From the NCBI GenBank assembly GCA_965364515.1, contig CBDTXZ010000114.1, positions 1 through 9,680 of the forward strand: 9,680 nucleotides of DNA, given 5' to 3'. Shown piece by piece: positions 1 through 7,041 of the stretch. The notes beneath the pieces are model-generated. The model had not been told where the DNA came from and searched no databases. It was given only the letters and a program-made list of their open reading frames with translations. Origin of the DNA: JAHEDH01 sp965364515 (lineage in GTDB: Bacteria; Actinomycetota; Acidimicrobiia; Spongiisociales; ZC4RG35). Position 1 is the first letter of the stretch. Each line of letters begins with the position of its first letter. Made by a program: the position numbers and the translations under genes.

Positions 1-566
1 GTTCCCGCTCCGCCGCCGCCGGTGATCTGCGAGATGCCCAGCGCCGCCTCGACGGCGGGTCGGCAGCGGAGCCGGGAGCCGATGGACAAGGCTCTGGTGA
101 CGGGCAGGGTTCTGGTGACGGGCAGGGTTCTGGTGACGGGCAGGGTTCTGGTGATGGGCAGGGTTCTGGTGATGGGCAGGGCCAGGGTCAAGGTGCGGGC
201 GGAGCCGGTGGGGGACAGGGACAGGGAGGACAATCCGGGAGCGGAACCGGGGACGGGACCGGATCGGGACAGGTGCCCTCAGGCTCGGGTGACGACGATC
301 CATTTGCAGATCCATCCCGTGGCGAGATCTTCGATCCGGCAGACTTCACCACCGGTGAGAAGGTGAGAATCCCCATCGACGGACGCGACCCCGGAGATCT
401 GCTCGGCACGACCACTGGAACCGGCATCGACAACGATGCCGTGGTTCCCTACAGCGAGCGTTTCGCCGAGTACCGAAGCACCGCGCTCGACTCGCTCGAC
501 GCGCTGACGGTTCCGTCGAGCCTGGAGGCGATCGTGCGAGACTATTTCACCCGATTGGAGCCCTGA
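1..566 (+). CDS. C-terminal part of a Gly/Gln/Ser-rich linker protein upstream of moxR (5' truncated)
   Basis: The frame is open from base 3 to the TGA at 564-566, giving 187 residues with no start, so the gene begins left of the window. Three parts are visible. The first is a short Ala/Arg-rich stretch (residues 1-25) that may end a helix. The second is a low-complexity linker (about 26-95) with five GSGDGQ hexapeptides followed by irregular Gly/Gln/Ser/Thr runs. The third is a compact tail (about 96-187) with an acidic DDDPF patch, a GEIFDPADF segment and a final helical block ending in RDYFTRLEP. From memory, similar tails (Tyr-rich, a Pro-Ser/Pro step, then V-R-x-YF near the end) occur on uncharacterised proteins before MoxR genes in other GC-rich bacteria; a search is needed to confirm this. 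Only two bases separate the stop from the moxR start, so the genes are very probably cotranscribed. The function is unknown. The exported or membrane-bound N-terminus I would expect lies outside the window. Confidence 0.8.
   Translation, partial: SRSAAAGDLRDAQRRLDGGSAAEPGADGQGSGDGQGSGDGQGSGDGQGSGDGQGSGDGQGQGQGAGGAGGGQGQGGQSGSGTGDGTGSGQVPSGSGDDDPFADPSRGEIFDPADFTTGEKVRIPIDGRDPGDLLGTTTGTGIDNDAVVPYSERFAEYRSTALDSLDALTVPSSLEAIVRDYFTRLEP
90..179 (+). repeat. Five-copy 18-bp in-frame tandem repeat (GSGDGQ)
   Basis: Five consecutive 18-bp units run in frame, each encoding Gly-Ser-Gly-Asp-Gly-Gln. Units 2 and 3 are identical (GAC for Asp), units 4 and 5 are identical (GAT for Asp), and unit 1 differs by one base (GGC for GGT at its first codon). 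A partial ADGQ unit precedes the array and degenerate GQGQ units follow it. The pattern of identical neighbouring units points to recent duplication by slippage or unequal exchange. The array lengthens a flexible linker without breaking the frame. Confidence 0.93.
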
Positions 567-568
567 CC

Positions 569-1543
569 ATGGACACGACGATGACACCAGACGAGTTCGC
601 CGCAGGCATCGAATCCGCCCGAGCGGGTGTGGGAGCGGTGATCGTCGGTCAACGGCAACTCGTCGACACGGTGCTCATGGCGACGTTGTGTGAAGGGCAC
701 GTGCTGCTCGAAGGTGTCCCCGGGCTCGGCAAGACGAAGCTGCTGGCGACACTCGGCGACGTGCTGGACGTCGCCTTCGGTCGCATCCAGTTCACTCCCG
801 ACCTGATGCCTGCCGACATCCTGGGGACCAAGATCCTCGAAGGATCGAGCTTCGCCTTTCAGCCCGGGCCGGTGTTCGCCAACCTGGTGCTCGCCGATGA
901 GATCAACCGGGCGACTCCCAAGACTCAGTCGGCGCTTCTCGAGGCCATGCAGGAGCGTCGTGTGACACTCGGCGGGGAGACCCACTTGCTCCCCAGGCCG
1001 TTCATGGTGATGGCGACCCAGAACCCCATCGAGCAGGAGGGGACATACCCTCTCCCCGAAGCCCAACTCGATCGCTTCATGTTCAAAGAAGTCGTGCTGT
1101 TCCCGCCGGCTGACGATCTCGTGGAGATCCTCCGCCGGACGACCGGCGCCTCCGAGACGGGAGCGGAATCGGCTGTCGACGCTGCGACCCTCGCCCGGAT
1201 GTCTGCGATGGTCAGGGATCTCCCGATAGGAACGCATCTCCTGCGCTATGCCGCGTCACTGGTGGAGGCGACCCACCCCAACGCCCCCACCGCGCCCGAG
1301 CGAATTCGCACCTACGTGCGAAACGGGGCGTCACCTCGCGGAGCACAGGCCATGGTTCTCGGAGGCAAGGCCTCGGCGCTGATGGAAGGCCGAGCGAACG
1401 TCGCCGCCGAAGACATCTGGGCCGTGGCGGTTCGATGCCTGCGCCACCGACTCGTGCTCGGCTACGACGCCATCGCCGACGGCGTGGGCGCGGACGAGCT
1501 CATCGCCGACGTGCTCGAAGCCATGCCGACACCCACGGTCTGA
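569..1543 (+). CDS. MoxR-family AAA+ ATPase
   Basis: The 324-residue product has the full length of a MoxR ATPase. Visible motifs are Walker A GVPGLGKT (49-56), Walker B LVLADEINR (106-114, with D110 and E111), sensor 1 in MATQNPIEQEGTYPLPEAQ (148-166), a candidate Arg finger in the LDRF motif (R169) and sensor 2 GASPRG (253-258). A C-terminal helical lid domain follows. MoxR proteins are cytosolic AAA+ ATPases thought to act as chaperones or remodelling factors with VWA-domain partners, often for maturation of other complexes. The ATG at 569 is supported by GGAG at 557-560, 8 bases upstream, and lies two bases after the preceding stop. DUF58 and two membrane VWA proteins follow directly, the classic MoxR neighbourhood. 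The family call is secure. The client cannot be read from the sequence. Confidence 0.97.
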   Translation: MDTTMTPDEFAAGIESARAGVGAVIVGQRQLVDTVLMATLCEGHVLLEGVPGLGKTKLLATLGDVLDVAFGRIQFTPDLMPADILGTKILEGSSFAFQPGPVFANLVLADEINRATPKTQSALLEAMQERRVTLGGETHLLPRPFMVMATQNPIEQEGTYPLPEAQLDRFMFKEVVLFPPADDLVEILRRTTGASETGAESAVDAATLARMSAMVRDLPIGTHLLRYAASLVEATHPNAPTAPERIRTYVRNGASPRGAQAMVLGGKASALMEGRANVAAEDIWAVAVRCLRHRLVLGYDAIADGVGADELIADVLEAMPTPTV

Positions 1544-2409
1544 TGCTGCTCGAGCCGGAACTCCGCAGTCGTCTCGATCGGCTCTCGATGATGACGCACG
1601 GCCGCGTTCGCTCGGTCTACACCGGTCGACACGCTTCCCGTCACCTCGGTGAGAGCCTCGACTTCGCCGACTATCGCGAATACGTGCCGGGTGACGACTT
1701 CCGCAAGATCGACCATCAGCTCTGGGCCCGGCTCGGGCAGGTGCTCATCCGACGATTCGAGGCGGAGGAGGATCTGACAGTCACCATCCTCCTCGATGCA
1801 ACCGGTTCGATGGGCATGCACGGCAAGTTCGGGGCCGCCCGCCGGATCGCCGCCATCGTGGCATACCTGGCGCTTTCCAGCGGAGACAGGGTGGTTCCGA
1901 TCGTGATCGGCGGTCCCGGACGAGATCTCACCCGAGGTCCGATCGGTCGTCATCGATCAGCCTGGCCACAGATCGAGCGGTGGCTCGAGACGCTCGAACC
2001 CGCCGGCACCGTGCCGCTCGCTCCCGCGATCAGAGGTGTGGTGGGGCCGTCCGCCGGGAAGGGAGCGGTCGTCGTTGTCAGCGATCTGCTCGACACCGAG
2101 TGGGAGCGGGCGCTCGATGGTGCGGGACTCGGAGTCGGCGGCGTCGTGGCCCACGTTCTCGCCCCCGAGGAGCTGAATCCCACGATGGTCGGTGATCTCC
2201 GTCTGATCGACGTGGAGACCGGGGGGTCGGTGGACGCATCCACGTCGAGTCAGGTGCTCGACGAATACGCCCGCACAGTGAGATCCTTCATCGACGGTGT
2301 CGGTCTTCGAGCGAGGCGCAGCGGTCTCGACCACGTGCTCGCGCCCGCCGGACCGGAGGCTGGAGAGCGATTCCTCCGAAGCCTCGTCGAGTCGGCGGCG
2401 GTCGTATGA
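1543..2409 (+). CDS. DUF58 domain protein (soluble, VWA-like)
   Basis: The 288-residue product carries the DUF58 signature at residues 38-90, LDFADYREYVPGDDFRKIDH and the following LWARLGQVLIRRFEAEEDL, running into a VWA-like fold. The metal-site loop reads DATGSM (D85, T87, S89), so Thr replaces the usual first Ser of DxSxS. T156 and the VVVVSDLLD strand (177-184) supply the other usual positions. There is no N-terminal membrane helix pair, unlike many DUF58 proteins, so this one is probably cytosolic or peripheral. The ATG at 1543 shares its A with the moxR stop (TGATG). The open frame extends further upstream, but only as Arg-rich sequence overlapping moxR, so the ATG at 1543 is preferred. 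There is no clear Shine-Dalgarno site, which fits translational coupling to moxR. The family is known as a partner of MoxR ATPases. Its biochemical role is not established. Confidence 0.94.
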   Translation: MLLEPELRSRLDRLSMMTHGRVRSVYTGRHASRHLGESLDFADYREYVPGDDFRKIDHQLWARLGQVLIRRFEAEEDLTVTILLDATGSMGMHGKFGAARRIAAIVAYLALSSGDRVVPIVIGGPGRDLTRGPIGRHRSAWPQIERWLETLEPAGTVPLAPAIRGVVGPSAGKGAVVVVSDLLDTEWERALDGAGLGVGGVVAHVLAPEELNPTMVGDLRLIDVETGGSVDASTSSQVLDEYARTVRSFIDGVGLRARRSGLDHVLAPAGPEAGERFLRSLVESAAVV

Positions 2410-4211
2410 GCCTGCTCGCACCTGCTGCCCTCGGCCTGGCGGCCTTTGCGATTCCGCTCATCGTTCTGTACATGTTGCGGAGCCGCCGTCAACGGGTGGA
2501 GGTTCCCAGCGTGCTCCTCTGGGAGCGGGCGGATCAGTCCGTCACGTCGGCAGTGCCGTGGCAGCGTCTCGAGGTGACGCCGCTGCTCTTGCTGCAACTG
2601 CTCGTCCTCGCGTTGTTGGTGTTCGCCCTCGCCCGGCCCTTCTTCACCCAGGAGTCCCTGCTGGGGCCACACACCGTGCTCGTCGTCGACGTCTCGGGGT
2701 CCATGGCGGCTGCTGATCGATTCGAGTTGGCGCTCGCCCGGGCTGACGCGATCAGCTCCGACGTGTCCGACGCGAACCTCGTTTCGGTGGTCGAGGCAGG
2801 TCCGACGGCTCACATCGTCGCCTCCTTTCTCCGGACGCCGGAAGCGGTTCGTGACGCCCTGGACGAGATCACACTGACGGGAGGGCCCGGAGACCTCGAC
2901 GGTGCCATCCGGCTCGGGCGTTCGCTCGCAACCCCGGATCGACCCACCAACCTGGTCGTCCTGAGCGACGGCGGTGCCTCGCCCCTGGCCACGGAGCCCG
3001 TCGTGGGCGCGGACCACGTCCGCTTCTCAGATACGGCAGACAACCTCTCCATCAGCGGCTTCTCGGTCGACCCATCGGCGGAGGGCATCGTGAGGGTGTT
3101 CGTCAATGTCACGAATCACACCGGGATCCCGGCCGCGACCGAACTCGGGCTGCGAGTCAACGGGCTTCCTTCCGGCTCCGTGCAGCTCGAGGTCCCTGCC
3201 CTCGGCGACGCCGCGCGAACCGTGCCGATCGAGGCCGGCGCCGGCGACATGATCGTGGTGGAACGGGTCGGGGCCCCCGACGGGCTCTCGATGGACGATT
3301 CGGCGGTGCTCGTGGTCGCAGGAGGCGCTGGTCGGACGGTGGGCGTGAGCGGGAACGGCTCCCCGTTCCTCGACGTCCTGATCGACATCGCACCGGGATT
3401 CGAGGCAGGTGACCCGGCAACGGCGGATCTGGCCATCTCCGACGGTGGGCCGCTCCCAGAGATCGACCGCCCGACCTGGTTGATCCGCCCGGAAACGCCC
3501 CCGCCGGGGGTCGAGTTCGCCGAGATCGCCACGAATCTCGCTGCGACCTTCCAGGCGCCCGGCGAGCCGATTCTCGATGCCGTGGACCTCTCCGACCTCG
3601 TCGTTGCCGAAGCGCAAGTCGCAGAGACGTTCTCGTGGTTCCCGATCGTCCGCGCCGGCGACGTCCCGCTGGTGCTGCTCGGAGAAGTGAACGGGCACCG
3701 GGTTGCGTACTTCACGTTCGACCTCACGCGATCCAACCTGCCCGTCCAGGTGGGGTTCCCGATCCTCGGTGCCAGGATCCTCGAATGGCTCGGAGGGGCC
3801 TCCGCCGGCTCGATCGAAACGGCGGTCGCAGGAACCCCGATCCAGATCTCACCGCCGGCAGGGTCGACGACCGTGGTGCGTCGCGATGGTGACGTGATCG
3901 CCGAGATCACCGATCCGGTGCTCGCTTTCGACGAAACCGGTACGCCGGGGGTGTACTCGGTCGCCTACGTGACCGATGAAGGTGCCATCGACGGACCGAT
4001 CGCCGTGCGTTCCTTCGACCGAGCCGAGTCGGCGGCGGGATCCCGCGACATCGAGACGATCGCTCCGGAGCAGACATCCACGGCCTCCGGTTCGATCATC
4101 AGGGAATGGGCTCCGTCGCTGATCGCGGCCATCGTCGCACTGATGGTGTTCGAATGGTGGTTCGCCCATCGCGGCGGCCATCGCAGAAACGACCGGGAGG
4201 TCTTGGCTTGA
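2406..4211 (+). CDS. BatA-like membrane protein with VWA domain
   Basis: The 601-residue product starts with the BatA N-terminal double-helix module: TM1 at about 5-23, an Arg-rich cytosolic loop (RSRRQR), the conserved VPSVLLW segment and TM2 at about 58-78. A VWA domain follows (about 90-200) with the metal loop DVSGSM (D95, S97, S99) and VLSDGG (D188). The Thr expected in the middle of the metal site is not obvious; the matching segment reads GGPGDLDGAI. Residues about 210-310 look like a CARDB-type beta sandwich. The region about 310-560 is less clear and may be a GATase-like fold. TM3 lies at about 571-587, followed by a basic tail. The positive-inside rule puts the large middle part outside the membrane. 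The start overlaps the DUF58 stop (ATGA). No strong ribosome site is seen, so coupling is likely. It probably works with MoxR and the next VWA protein. Confidence 0.93.
   Translation: MSLLAPAALGLAAFAIPLIVLYMLRSRRQRVEVPSVLLWERADQSVTSAVPWQRLEVTPLLLLQLLVLALLVFALARPFFTQESLLGPHTVLVVDVSGSMAAADRFELALARADAISSDVSDANLVSVVEAGPTAHIVASFLRTPEAVRDALDEITLTGGPGDLDGAIRLGRSLATPDRPTNLVVLSDGGASPLATEPVVGADHVRFSDTADNLSISGFSVDPSAEGIVRVFVNVTNHTGIPAATELGLRVNGLPSGSVQLEVPALGDAARTVPIEAGAGDMIVVERVGAPDGLSMDDSAVLVVAGGAGRTVGVSGNGSPFLDVLIDIAPGFEAGDPATADLAISDGGPLPEIDRPTWLIRPETPPPGVEFAEIATNLAATFQAPGEPILDAVDLSDLVVAEAQVAETFSWFPIVRAGDVPLVLLGEVNGHRVAYFTFDLTRSNLPVQVGFPILGARILEWLGGASAGSIETAVAGTPIQISPPAGSTTVVRRDGDVIAEITDPVLAFDETGTPGVYSVAYVTDEGAIDGPIAVRSFDRAESAAGSRDIETIAPEQTSTASGSIIREWAPSLIAAIVALMVFEWWFAHRGGHRRNDREVLA
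4195..4201 (+). promoter_or_regulatory. Strong Shine-Dalgarno deciding a TTG start
   Basis: GGGAGGT lies inside the end of the preceding gene, with six bases before the TTG at 4208. This is the best ribosome binding site in the operon. It favours TTG 4208, which overlaps the upstream stop as TTGA, over GTG 4214, which would be 12 bases from the site. Upstream in-frame starts would add only an out-of-frame overlap rich in Arg. Confidence 0.7.
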
Positions 4212-6898
4212 CCGTGGCGTTCCCGCTCGTGCTGTCGGCGATCCCGCTCGTCCTCTGGCTGATCTGGCGGATCGGATCTTCGGGCGTTCGCAGGGTCCCA
4301 CGTACGCAGCACCGGTGGTCGATCGTCGCCCGGTCTGCGGCGATCTCGCTCCTCGTGTTGGCGGTGGCCCAGCCCGCCGTCGTGAGCGCCGTCGACGAGA
4401 AGACAGTGTTCTTCTTGCTCGACCGCTCCGATTCGATCGGCTCCGAAGCCCGTGCTGATCAGGAGCGGCTCGTCGACGGGGCGCTCGCAGCTGCGGGCCC
4501 GACGGATCGCATCGGCATCGGCGTGTTCGGAGCCGGTCTCGAGGTGGACACGGCCCTCACGGTGGGGCTGGACGAGGTCCGCATCGGAGTGGTGTCCGAG
4601 GGGTCGGCGACCGATCTCGAAACGGCACTGCGGTCAGCGGGGTCGCTGCTTCCCTCCGAGGGCTCACGGCGGATCGTGATCCTCTCGGATCTGGTCGAAA
4701 CGTCGGGCGATGCCCGGATCGCAGCTCGCGAGCTCGAGTCGGACGGAGTCGCCGTCGACGTGATCCCGCTCGAGACGGCCCGAAGCGCCGACGTCCTGGT
4801 CGAGTCGGTTCGACTGCCGACCACCGTTCGGACCGGTGAGATTGCAACTGCCCGGATCACACTCAGATCGAACGCCGCCGGTCCCGCCACCCTCCTCATC
4901 GACGATGGTGTACGAGACCCGTTCCGCATCGACATCGACGTCCAGCCCGGCACACAAACCGTGGAGGTCGACGTGCCGGTGAGCGAACCAGGCGCGCTCA
5001 CGGTTTCGGTCGACATCGATGCGGATTTCGACACAAGGGGCGAGAACAACGCTGCCGAGGGCGTCTCGAGGGTCCTCGGTCCCGCAAACGTCGCAGTGGT
5101 CGAAGCCGTCGAGGGGGAGGCCTCGGAACTGGTGGCGGCGCTCGAAGCCGGAGGCCTGGCGGTCGATCTGGTGACGTCCGTTCCCGACGAGGCTCGGCTG
5201 CTCGCGTTCGACGCGGTCGTACTCGTGAACGTTCCCAAGCCTGACGGTGCAGACGCGGAGCGGCTCGCAGGCTTCGTCGAGGATCTCGGCCGTGGGCTGT
5301 TGGTCATCGGTGGCGATCAGGCATACGGACTCGGTGACTACCACGAAACCGCCTTGGAGGCGGTGTTGCCCCTCTCGTCCAATCCGGACGATCTCATCCG
5401 ACGACAGCCGGTTGCAGAGGTTCTCGTCATCGACACGTCAGGATCGATGGGTCGCTGTCACTGCAACAACGGCCAGTTCGACGATTCCGGCCCCAACAAG
5501 ACCGACATCTCCCGCGCTGGGGCTGCGTTGGCGATCGACGCCCTCGCCGACACCGACACCGTGGGCGTGCTGTCCTTCTCGAGCGGATACGACTGGGTGA
5601 TCCCGCTGGGTGCCAAGCCGGATCCGGCGGCCGTCGACGACGCACTCGGAGGCCTCACACCCAACGGTGACACCGAGATCGGGGTGGCGCTCGAGGCAGC
5701 GCTCGAGGAGCTCGAAGGCGTCCCGAACGCGCTTCGCCACATCGTGCTCTTCACCGATGGGTGGGATCCGAACGACGCCAACCTGGTCCCGGTCTCTCGG
5801 AGAATCGCCGACGCGGGTGTGACGCTGTCGGTTCTGGGGACCGGCGAAGGCCCCGGAACCACTCTCCAGCGAATGGCCGATGTCGGTGGAGGACGGTTCT
5901 ACCCCGGGACCGATCTGGAGAGCGTGCCGGAGATCTTCGTCGAGGAGACGCTGACCGTTGCTCGGAATCTCGCCACCGAGGGCTCGTTCTTCCCCGCGCT
6001 CCGAAGCGCCTCGGCGACGACCGAAGTCCTCACTTCGACTCCGCCGCTGTTCGGCTACGTCCTCACCAAGGAGAAGCCGACGGCCCGAGTCAACCTCGAG
6101 ATCGGTCAGGGTGATCCTCTGCTCGCGTCCTGGCAGCGAGGGCTCGGTCGGGTCACTGCATGGACGTCAGACGCCACAGCGCGCTGGTCGGCCGGCTGGG
6201 TCGACTGGGAGGGGTTCGTCTCGTTCTGGGGCACGGCCGTGCGTGAGGTGCTCCCCGCAGGCCGGGAGCGTGCCCCCGAGGTGTTCGTCGAGGACGGGAA
6301 CGTGCGGATCCTGGCCCCGGCAGGCGGCATGGGCGACGCTGCCACCGCCGTCGCCCGTGTCCGGACCCCTGATGGTGAAACGCGAGCCATACCGATGGTT
6401 CGAACCGCAGCCGACACGTTCACCGCCGAAGCCCCCGCGATCGCCCCCGGGGCCTACTGGGTCGCAGTGACGATGGAGGACGGCTCCGGGGGCACGATCA
6501 CTTCGGGCTCCGGCGCCGTCTCGAGCTACGAACAGGAGTTCGCGTTCAGGGCTCCGGACCCCTCGCTCGGCGGCGACCTCGCTTCGATCACCGCAGGACG
6601 GCTCGATCCGGCGGTGCAGGCGATCTTCGACCCCGCACCGGCCCTCGGCCGCATCGAACGACCGCTCTGGCCGTTGCTGACCCTGCTGGGACTCGTCATC
6701 TTCCTCATCGACGTCGCCCTGCGGCGCCTCGTCCTCATCGAAGGAGACGCCGACGAATGGAAACGCGGGATGACGTCGGAGACCAGGCGGGAGCGAGCAA
6801 GAGTCGCCGAGGTCGAGGCACGACGATCCGCCTCCCAGGAGAAGGCAACAGCCTCCGACTCGGAGACGCTCGAGCGTCTGATGCGCCGGAAGCGGTGA
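4208..6898 (+). CDS. Large membrane protein: VWA, GATase1-like fold with inserted second VWA
   Basis: The 896-residue product has TM1 (about 4-20), an Arg-rich loop, TM2 (about 40-60) and TM3 (about 820-838) before a charged, Arg-rich cytosolic tail (839-896). VWA1 spans about 65-190 with a complete metal site: DRSDS (D72, S74, S76), T135 and D161. A beta-sandwich region follows (about 195-290). A class I glutamine-amidotransferase-like fold starts near 293 (VIGGDQAYGLGDY at 367-379) and is interrupted by VWA2 (about 403-585), which also has a complete site: DTSGS (D409, S411, S413), T489 and D517. The fold resumes about 592-683, with SWQRGLGRVTAWTSD and the WVDWEGFVSFWG block. I see no catalytic Cys of a true amidotransferase. 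A 20-residue insert after the VWA2 metal loop holds C417 and C419. A C-terminal beta domain (about 690-780) precedes TM3. By the positive-inside rule both VWA domains are extracytoplasmic. It is the last operon gene, and its client is unknown. Confidence 0.92.
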   Translation: MTVAFPLVLSAIPLVLWLIWRIGSSGVRRVPRTQHRWSIVARSAAISLLVLAVAQPAVVSAVDEKTVFFLLDRSDSIGSEARADQERLVDGALAAAGPTDRIGIGVFGAGLEVDTALTVGLDEVRIGVVSEGSATDLETALRSAGSLLPSEGSRRIVILSDLVETSGDARIAARELESDGVAVDVIPLETARSADVLVESVRLPTTVRTGEIATARITLRSNAAGPATLLIDDGVRDPFRIDIDVQPGTQTVEVDVPVSEPGALTVSVDIDADFDTRGENNAAEGVSRVLGPANVAVVEAVEGEASELVAALEAGGLAVDLVTSVPDEARLLAFDAVVLVNVPKPDGADAERLAGFVEDLGRGLLVIGGDQAYGLGDYHETALEAVLPLSSNPDDLIRRQPVAEVLVIDTSGSMGRCHCNNGQFDDSGPNKTDISRAGAALAIDALADTDTVGVLSFSSGYDWVIPLGAKPDPAAVDDALGGLTPNGDTEIGVALEAALEELEGVPNALRHIVLFTDGWDPNDANLVPVSRRIADAGVTLSVLGTGEGPGTTLQRMADVGGGRFYPGTDLESVPEIFVEETLTVARNLATEGSFFPALRSASATTEVLTSTPPLFGYVLTKEKPTARVNLEIGQGDPLLASWQRGLGRVTAWTSDATARWSAGWVDWEGFVSFWGTAVREVLPAGRERAPEVFVEDGNVRILAPAGGMGDAATAVARVRTPDGETRAIPMVRTAADTFTAEAPAIAPGAYWVAVTMEDGSGGTITSGSGAVSSYEQEFAFRAPDPSLGGDLASITAGRLDPAVQAIFDPAPALGRIERPLWPLLTLLGLVIFLIDVALRRLVLIEGDADEWKRGMTSETRRERARVAEVEARRSASQEKATASDSETLERLMRRKR

Positions 6899-6907
6899 GC
6901 CGAATGT

Positions 6908-6924
6908 CCCCGGTACGATCGGGG
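6908..6924 (+). terminator. Short GC hairpin after the VWA operon (possible terminator)
   Basis: CCCCG at 6908-6912 pairs with CGGGG at 6920-6924, and a G-T pair can extend the stem inward, leaving a five-base loop. It starts nine bases after the operon stop. There is no T-run, so it is not a classic intrinsic terminator. It could reduce read-through or be incidental. The same bases contain a possible -10 element (next entry), and the two readings compete. Confidence 0.35.
6914..6919 (+). promoter_or_regulatory. Candidate -10 element (TACGAT) for the mug operon
   Basis: TACGAT matches the TANNNT core common in actinobacterial promoters. A start site about 7-9 bases downstream would fall at or next to the GTG at 6928, as in leaderless transcripts. 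No convincing -35 is present at 16-18 bases upstream. It is the only TANNNT I noted in the 143-base gap and is placed plausibly, but the evidence is one hexamer in GC-rich DNA. Confidence 0.35.
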
Positions 6925-6927
6925 CCT

Positions 6928-7041
6928 GTGAGACGTCGACAGACCTGCTGTGCCGACTCCGGATCGAGGCGGGGAGCGAATCGTTCGGTTCGCGCCCGTC
7001 GCTGCTCCATCCGGATCTCGGTGTTCGGCCGTCACCTCTGA
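6928..7041 (+). CDS. Possible 37-residue leader ORF before mug
   Basis: A GTG-initiated frame of 37 codons ends at TGA 7039-7041, touching the mug ATG (TGAATG) in the same frame. The peptide begins MRRRQTCCAD, is rich in Arg and Ser, and has a Cys-Cys pair at residues 7-8 and another Cys at residue 26. The GTG lies eight bases after a TACGAT, which would fit a leaderless transcript. The mug ATG has no Shine-Dalgarno site, so coupling from a leader ORF would explain its translation. Against this, its third-position GC content is not higher than the local background, and many short frames arise by chance in such DNA. Alternatively, the segment is plain untranslated leader. No function is assigned. 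Confidence 0.3.
   Translation: MRRRQTCCADSGSRRGANRSVRARRCSIRISVFGRHL

Noticed and set aside
90..179. Repeat array considered as a CRISPR
   Set aside because: The 18-bp units are directly adjacent with no spacers and keep the reading frame.
22..366. Open frame with repeated VTGRVLV segments opposite in phase to the Gly-rich linker
   Set aside because: It is the same 18-bp array read in another frame. The GSGDGQ frame stays open from the window edge, ends two bases before moxR and has a protein-like C-terminus.
2250..3017. Long minus-strand open frames opposite the VWA operon (also about 3116-3910, 4459-5307 and 6526-7635)
   Set aside because: They lie antisense to genes with clear motifs, are rich in Arg, Ser, Pro and Gly as expected of shadows in GC-rich DNA, and show no family motif.
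4106..4207. Upstream extension of the 896-residue protein to an ATG at 4106
   Set aside because: The extra residues lie out of frame inside the preceding gene's C-terminal helix. The TTG at 4208 has a well-placed Shine-Dalgarno site and starts directly with the expected membrane helix.
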